A stretch of 9,009 nt of DNA from an uncultured Coriobacteriaceae bacterium. Lineage in GTDB: Bacteria > Actinomycetota > Coriobacteriia > Coriobacteriales > Eggerthellaceae. A program made the translations under genes and the position numbers. Location: contig USJN01000045.1 of the NCBI GenBank assembly GCA_900554945.1, forward strand, positions 1 to 9,009, read 5' to 3'. This document shows positions 7,401-9,009 of this stretch, piece by piece (positions within the stretch are counted from its first letter, which is position 1; every line of letters begins with the position of its first letter). The notes under the pieces are model-generated. The model ran no database searches. It saw only the letters and a list, made by a program, of their open reading frames with translations, and was not told where the DNA came from.

Positions 7401-8100
7401 AGGAAAAGTCACCGCCCTTGTCGGGCCGAGCGGCTCGGGCAAGTCGACCTGCGCCCAGCTGGCGGCGAAATTCTGGGAGCCTGACAGCGGCAGTATCCTC
7501 TGCTCGGGCAAGGACATCGCCGGGTTCTCCGAGGAATCGTGGCTCGCGCACGTCTCCATAGTCTTCCAGGACGTGATTCTTTTCGACGACACGGTCGCGA
7601 ACAACATCCGGATTGGTCGCGAGGGAGCTTCTGACGAAGAGGTGGCCGAGGCTGCAAGGGCGGCGCACTGCCTGGAGTTCATCGAGAGGCTTCCCCAGGG
7701 GTTCGACACGGTGCTGGGCGAGAACGGCGCCTCTCTCTCGGGCGGGGAGCGTCAGCGCCTCTCCATTGCGAGGGCCCTTCTGAAAGACGCGCCCGTGGTG
7801 CTCCTCGACGAGGCGACCGCCTCGCTCGACCCCGAGAACGAGACGCTTATCCAGAGAGCGGTCGGAACCCTGTGCGCAGGCAAAACGGTAGTCGTCATCG
7901 CCCATCGAATGAGAACCGTCGCCAATGCGGATAAGATCGTCGTTCTCGACGACGGGCGCGTGGCGGAGGAGGGGAACCACAAGACGCTGCTTGCCGAAGA
8001 CGGACTGTACGCGAGGCTGTGGAGGCTCCAGCAGGAAAGCTCGTCGTGGACCGCCCCCGCCGACGGGAGCGATGCCGACAATGTTCTGACGGGCAGATGA
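4411..8100 (+). CDS. Fused full-length ABC transporter (membrane-ATPase-membrane-ATPase)
   Basis: This 1,229-residue protein joins two exporter-fold half-transporters in one chain. Half 1 has a six-helix membrane domain at about 25-315. Its ATPase has Walker A GPSGSGKST (386-394), Q434, LSGGE (490-494), Walker B IVVLDE (510-515) and H546. A roughly 50-residue linker rich in Ala, Glu, Pro and Gly (about 591-640) leads to half 2. There the membrane domain is about 655-945, with Walker A GPSGSGKST (1005-1013), Q1053, LSGGE (1109-1113), Walker B VVLLDE (1129-1134) and H1165. All catalytic residues are present in both halves, so neither ATP site looks degenerate. In bacteria such halves are usually separate proteins. 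IrtAB and YbtPQ have this fold yet import siderophores, while others export lipids, peptides or drugs. Given an ECF importer in the same operon, an AraC regulator and a DtxR-type frame, siderophore or haem handling is likely. Direction and cargo are inferred. Confidence 0.9.
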   Translation: MSKESKGRKPGALSRCLQFAGRRKPLVFASMALAVLSAAASFVPYVAIYFMIRDAVGVYPNLAAVDVSAMTGYAGLAVAGIVVDVGCYLAALLCSHAAAFDAQYRTKLGIAAHLGRIPLGHVARLGTGRISKVMDESVGGIEQFIGHSVPDLAATAAAPVVLVALLFVFDWRFGVATLAAVAVACIVQFSGYADKRVMASMGRYQEVKEQMGNAAVEYVRGMRVVKAFGQTARSFKRLADAIKDYTGLSLDVTLFFRNSMPGFTAIINNAYLFVLPVGILLAPGAQDWPTFVLSLVFYLLFVHSISSVFAKILYVSEDGMLAQANIDRIDSVLGIEELSCPEAPKTPKDASVSLRDVTFSYEDDAEPALRDVSLEIPAGTACAVVGPSGSGKSTLANLVARFWDVDSGQVLVGGVNVREMGQDELMGSLSLVFQDSHLFRESIADNIRRGRPGATDDEVVEAAKAAQADAFINGLPHGYATVIGSEGVHLSGGEQQRIAIARSIISDAPIVVLDEATAFSDPENEHLIQKAFERLMAGKTVIMIAHRLSTVVGADKIVVLDGGRKVEEGTHEELLAASGTYAKMWSQYTEAVEWGVESAPGGDEAQSSEAAAPHAAQDASAGEHDPAEKPGKPSNGRAPWLQRAFNLSGEGYAGLKRSALTCTLSDLALMIPFVCTVAAFAALVGTLAGEPFDAAALWAIFAVGLAGMVVVFVASRNDYKKTYVAAYTESEGTRLRLADHLRKLPMSFFNRRDTTDVADRIMGDVTAQESMLSSTLPQLIAGIVSTVVICVMLAFFDWRLACCVMVTLPLSAGVIALSRRHQSRLFERQNRVRLDALARVQDYLEGIKDIRACRAVGKDSAAMEQAMLELKRVTMRVELAVDVSVSLASAILRSGVGLTACVGAMLLASSGVDFMVLLMFLLIVSRVYSPILALVSQLPNLLNLSTKTARIKAVMDEPEAKGSAPADVSGHSLSFQNVRFGYGDEEILHGISFDAQEGKVTALVGPSGSGKSTCAQLAAKFWEPDSGSILCSGKDIAGFSEESWLAHVSIVFQDVILFDDTVANNIRIGREGASDEEVAEAARAAHCLEFIERLPQGFDTVLGENGASLSGGERQRLSIARALLKDAPVVLLDEATASLDPENETLIQRAVGTLCAGKTVVVIAHRMRTVANADKIVVLDDGRVAEEGNHKTLLAEDGLYARLWRLQQESSSWTAPADGSDADNVLTGR

Positions 8101-8478
8101 GCAGACGCGGATGACGAGGATTACCTCGAGGCAATCCTCGTCATCCGCACCGAGCGCGGGTTCTGCCGCAATGTCGACATCGCGGAGCGTATGGGCGTCA
8201 CCAAGTCGAGCGTCACCAAGGCGCTCTCGGATCTCGGCGCTGCCGGCCTCGTCCGCATGTTCGGCCACGACGTGCGCCTTACAGAGGAGGGCGAGCGCGC
8301 CGCGTCGGCGACGCTCGAACGTCATCGCTTCTTCGAGCGGCTGCTCGTCGAGTCAGGCGTGGACGCCGAGGCCGCCCCGGCGGAGACCTGCCGCATAGAG
8401 CACTGCCTGTCAGAGGACTCCTACAGACGTTTCGCGGCCTATCTCGGGAGCCGACGAGACGAGGGCGATGGCGGGTAA
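8097..8478 (+). CDS. DtxR/MntR-family metal-dependent repressor, frame broken near its start
   Basis: The frame read from 8101 encodes a DtxR-type repressor. DEDYLEAIL leads into a winged helix (VDIAERMGVTKSSVTKALSDLG), then the wing RLTEEGERA and the dimerisation/metal segment RHRFFERLL...ETCRIEHCLSED. It lacks an SH3-like third domain, like MntR. This frame has no ATG, GTG or TTG before 8191, and it directly continues the ABC frame after the TGA at 8098-8100. The natural start, ATG 8097, overlaps that stop (ATGA) but meets TGA at 8112-8114 after five codons. Removing one G at 8109-8110, or a +1 shift at the TGA, would restore MSRR(G)DEDYLEAIL. Starting at ATG 8191 would lose helix 1, the first metal ligands and part of the HTH. 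No strong ribosome binding site is visible, so coupling to the ABC gene is expected. If intact it should repress metal-uptake genes in response to Fe or Mn. It may be a pseudogene, a recoded gene or a sequence error. Confidence 0.75.
8107..8148. repeat. 42-bp near-perfect palindrome over the DtxR start
   Basis: The 16-base arms GCGGATGACGAGGATT (8107-8122) and AATCCTCGTCATCCGC (8133-8148) are exact reverse complements. The centre contains CCTCGAGG (8124-8131), itself a palindrome on the same axis. In all, 20 of 21 symmetric pairs match; only 8123/8132 (A/C) fails. The sequence lies six bases after the ABC stop codon and encodes the first helix of the DtxR domain. It would form a very stable RNA or DNA hairpin. 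There is no T-run on either side, so it is not a standard intrinsic terminator. Confidence 0.9.
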
Positions 8479-8545
8479 ACGGAGGGCGGCTTGCAGGCCA
8501 GACTGGGCGACTGGCTCAGTTTCGGATACCGCCCACTAGGCAACT

Positions 8546-8560
8546 CCTCGCTGAGCGAGG
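8546..8560. repeat. Short stem-loop (6-bp stem)
   Basis: CCTCGC-TGA-GCGAGG is a perfect inverted repeat with a three-base loop, 67 bases after the DtxR stop. No T-run follows. It could be a weak terminator-like hairpin or a DNA-binding site. Confidence 0.5.
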
Positions 8561-8574
8561 GGACGATATCGAGC

Positions 8575-8610
8575 GGCGGCGATGGCAACGAGCATCGCGC
8601 CATCGCCGCC
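8575..8610. repeat. Stem-loop with an 11-bp perfect stem
   Basis: GGCGGCGATGG (8575-8585) pairs exactly with CCATCGCCGCC (8600-8610) across a 14-base loop. It is followed by AAGCCCCGCG, not a T-run. Perfect 11-bp pairing in a non-coding stretch suggests an RNA leader structure or a protein-binding dyad. Confidence 0.6.
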
Positions 8611-8633
8611 AAGCCCCGCGACGCCGAGGTGCA

Positions 8634-8662
8634 GCGTCTGCCGCTCCGGAAGGAGCAGACGC
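8634..8662 (+). promoter_or_regulatory. Stem-loop holding the ribosome binding site of the HTH gene
   Basis: GCGTCTGC (8634-8641) pairs exactly with GCAGACGC (8655-8662), which abuts the ATG at 8663. The Shine-Dalgarno sequence GGAAGGAG (8648-8655) lies in the 13-base loop, with its last base in the stem. The hairpin would present the SD but lock the bases just before the start codon. Structure-dependent translation is therefore possible, though unproven. Confidence 0.55.
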
Positions 8663-8893
8663 ATGGCAGTCGAATCAGCAGGATGCCCGTACGTCAAGAT
8701 CCCCGTGCCGATACAGGACACGTACTCGGTGGCGGAGATAGCGATACTCTTACGTGTGAGCAGGAACGCGGTCTACGAATGGAGCCTCCTCGAGGACGAC
8801 CCCCTGCCACTGAGGAGGATGATGGGCAGAAAGAGGGGGCGCTTCGCGTTCAGGGACGAGCTCCTCGAGTGGAGCAAACGGCACGCGACGTGA
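8663..8893 (+). CDS. Small excisionase-like helix-turn-helix DNA-binding protein
   Basis: This 76-residue protein has a compact helix-turn-helix at about residues 21-40 (YSVAEIAILLRVSRNAVYEW). A wing-like segment rich in Arg and Lys (51-60) and FAFRDELLEW follow. The layout is that of the MerR-like/AlpA/excisionase (HTH_17) proteins, in which the helix pair is followed by the sequence read as residue-plus-wing before a final helix ending in a Trp. ATG 8663 is chosen because GGAAGGAG lies seven bases upstream; the frame is open from 8582, but the earlier part is low-complexity and reads as non-coding. Such proteins regulate or direct recombination in integrative elements, or act as small local regulators. 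No integrase or relaxase is visible in the window, so a mobile-element role is only suggested. It seems unrelated in function to the transport operon, 184 bases upstream on the same strand. Confidence 0.75.
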   Translation: MAVESAGCPYVKIPVPIQDTYSVAEIAILLRVSRNAVYEWSLLEDDPLPLRRMMGRKRGRFAFRDELLEWSKRHAT

Positions 8894-9009
8894 TTGTAGT
8901 CAGACAGAACCTTTCAGGACGCCCCGCTTCGATTCGAGTAGAGATAGTTCCCGCCCAAATTAACTAGGCGGTTCATCGAGGCTCCTCCGTCTATCAAGCC
9001 AAGGCCGCT
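8894..9009. other. Right-end interval without a recognised gene
   Basis: There is no plus-strand gene start with recognisable content here. On the minus strand, GGAGGAG (plus-strand 8982-8988) precedes an ATG at 8976, but the frame stops after 20 codons (8914) and resembles nothing known. No tRNA, terminator or long repeat is evident. Confidence 0.4.

Larger units (their letters stand above)
8479..8662. other. Structured non-coding interval between the operon and the HTH gene
   Basis: I see no gene with recognisable protein features in these 184 bases. Open frames crossing it are out-of-frame extensions of the HTH gene or shadows. It contains three separate stem-loops, listed individually. 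None is followed by a T-run, so none is a textbook terminator, although transcription of the operon must end somewhere near here. Confidence 0.5.

Noticed and set aside
8107..8148. Large palindrome as an intrinsic terminator
   Set aside because: There is no T-run on either side, and the sequence encodes a conserved DtxR helix.
6142..8325. Long minus-strand open frame of 727 codons
   Set aside because: It is antisense to the fused ABC gene, is rich in Arg/His/Glu as expected of a high-G+C shadow, and has no domain.
8111..8398. Plus-strand frame starting with ATG 8111
   Set aside because: It is Ser/Arg/Ala low-complexity and out of frame with the clear DtxR domain.
8191..8478. ATG 8191 as the true start of the DtxR-like gene
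   Set aside because: This would delete the first helix, the D/E metal ligands and part of the helix-turn-helix that are clearly encoded upstream. The SD spacing is also only about three bases.
8491..8967. 158-codon frame covering the HTH gene region
   Set aside because: It is out of frame with the recognisable HTH protein and has no domain of its own.
8914..8976. 20-residue minus-strand frame with a good SD sequence
   Set aside because: It is too short and featureless to support. The purine-rich match may be chance.
1..9009. CRISPR arrays, tRNA/rRNA genes, insertion sequences
   Set aside because: On reading I saw no regularly spaced repeats, no cloverleaf patterns, and no transposase or terminal repeats.

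Overview
The window is high-G+C bacterial DNA, about two-thirds G+C in the transporter genes by hand count of sample lines. It has GTG and TTG starts, short gene spacings and ATGA/GTGA overlaps. The style and gene content suggest a gut-type actinobacterium, possibly Coriobacteriia/Eggerthellaceae. That is an inference from composition; no taxonomic marker is present.

Layout. Positions 1-382 are a lower-G+C stretch (about 46% over 1-360, counted by hand) with no convincing gene. A leftward AraC-family regulator (383-1420) is divergent from a rightward five-gene operon. The 136-bp intergenic space between them holds a good promoter for the regulator. An interrupted palindrome (1499-1512) overlaps the -10 element and spacer of that promoter. 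The operon runs: EcfT-like transmembrane coupling protein (1557-2294); double-ATPase EcfA-like protein (2291-3706); MptD/Trep_Strep-type ECF substrate-binding membrane protein (3758-4372); a very long single-chain ABC transporter with two complete membrane-plus-ATPase halves (4411-8100); and a DtxR/MntR-type metal-dependent repressor frame (8097-8478). After a structured non-coding stretch with three hairpins comes a small excisionase-like helix-turn-helix gene (8663-8893), then about 115 bases with nothing recognisable.

How it fits together. EcfT, the double ATPase and the S protein form a self-contained (group I) ECF importer. The fused ABC protein resembles the IrtAB/YbtPQ class of exporter-fold half-transporters. 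A divergent AraC regulator plus a co-transcribed DtxR-type regulator is the regulatory dress of iron, siderophore or haem acquisition. My best hypothesis is therefore a metal-chelate or haem uptake locus with two ATP-driven transport machines. The substrate cannot be read from the sequence.

The strangest spot is the start of the DtxR frame. The expected ATG overlaps the ABC stop codon but is one base out of frame with the DtxR domain. The frame break lies at the edge of a 42-bp palindrome with 20 of 21 pairs matched. This could be a frameshift mutation templated by the palindrome, a recoding site, or a sequence error.
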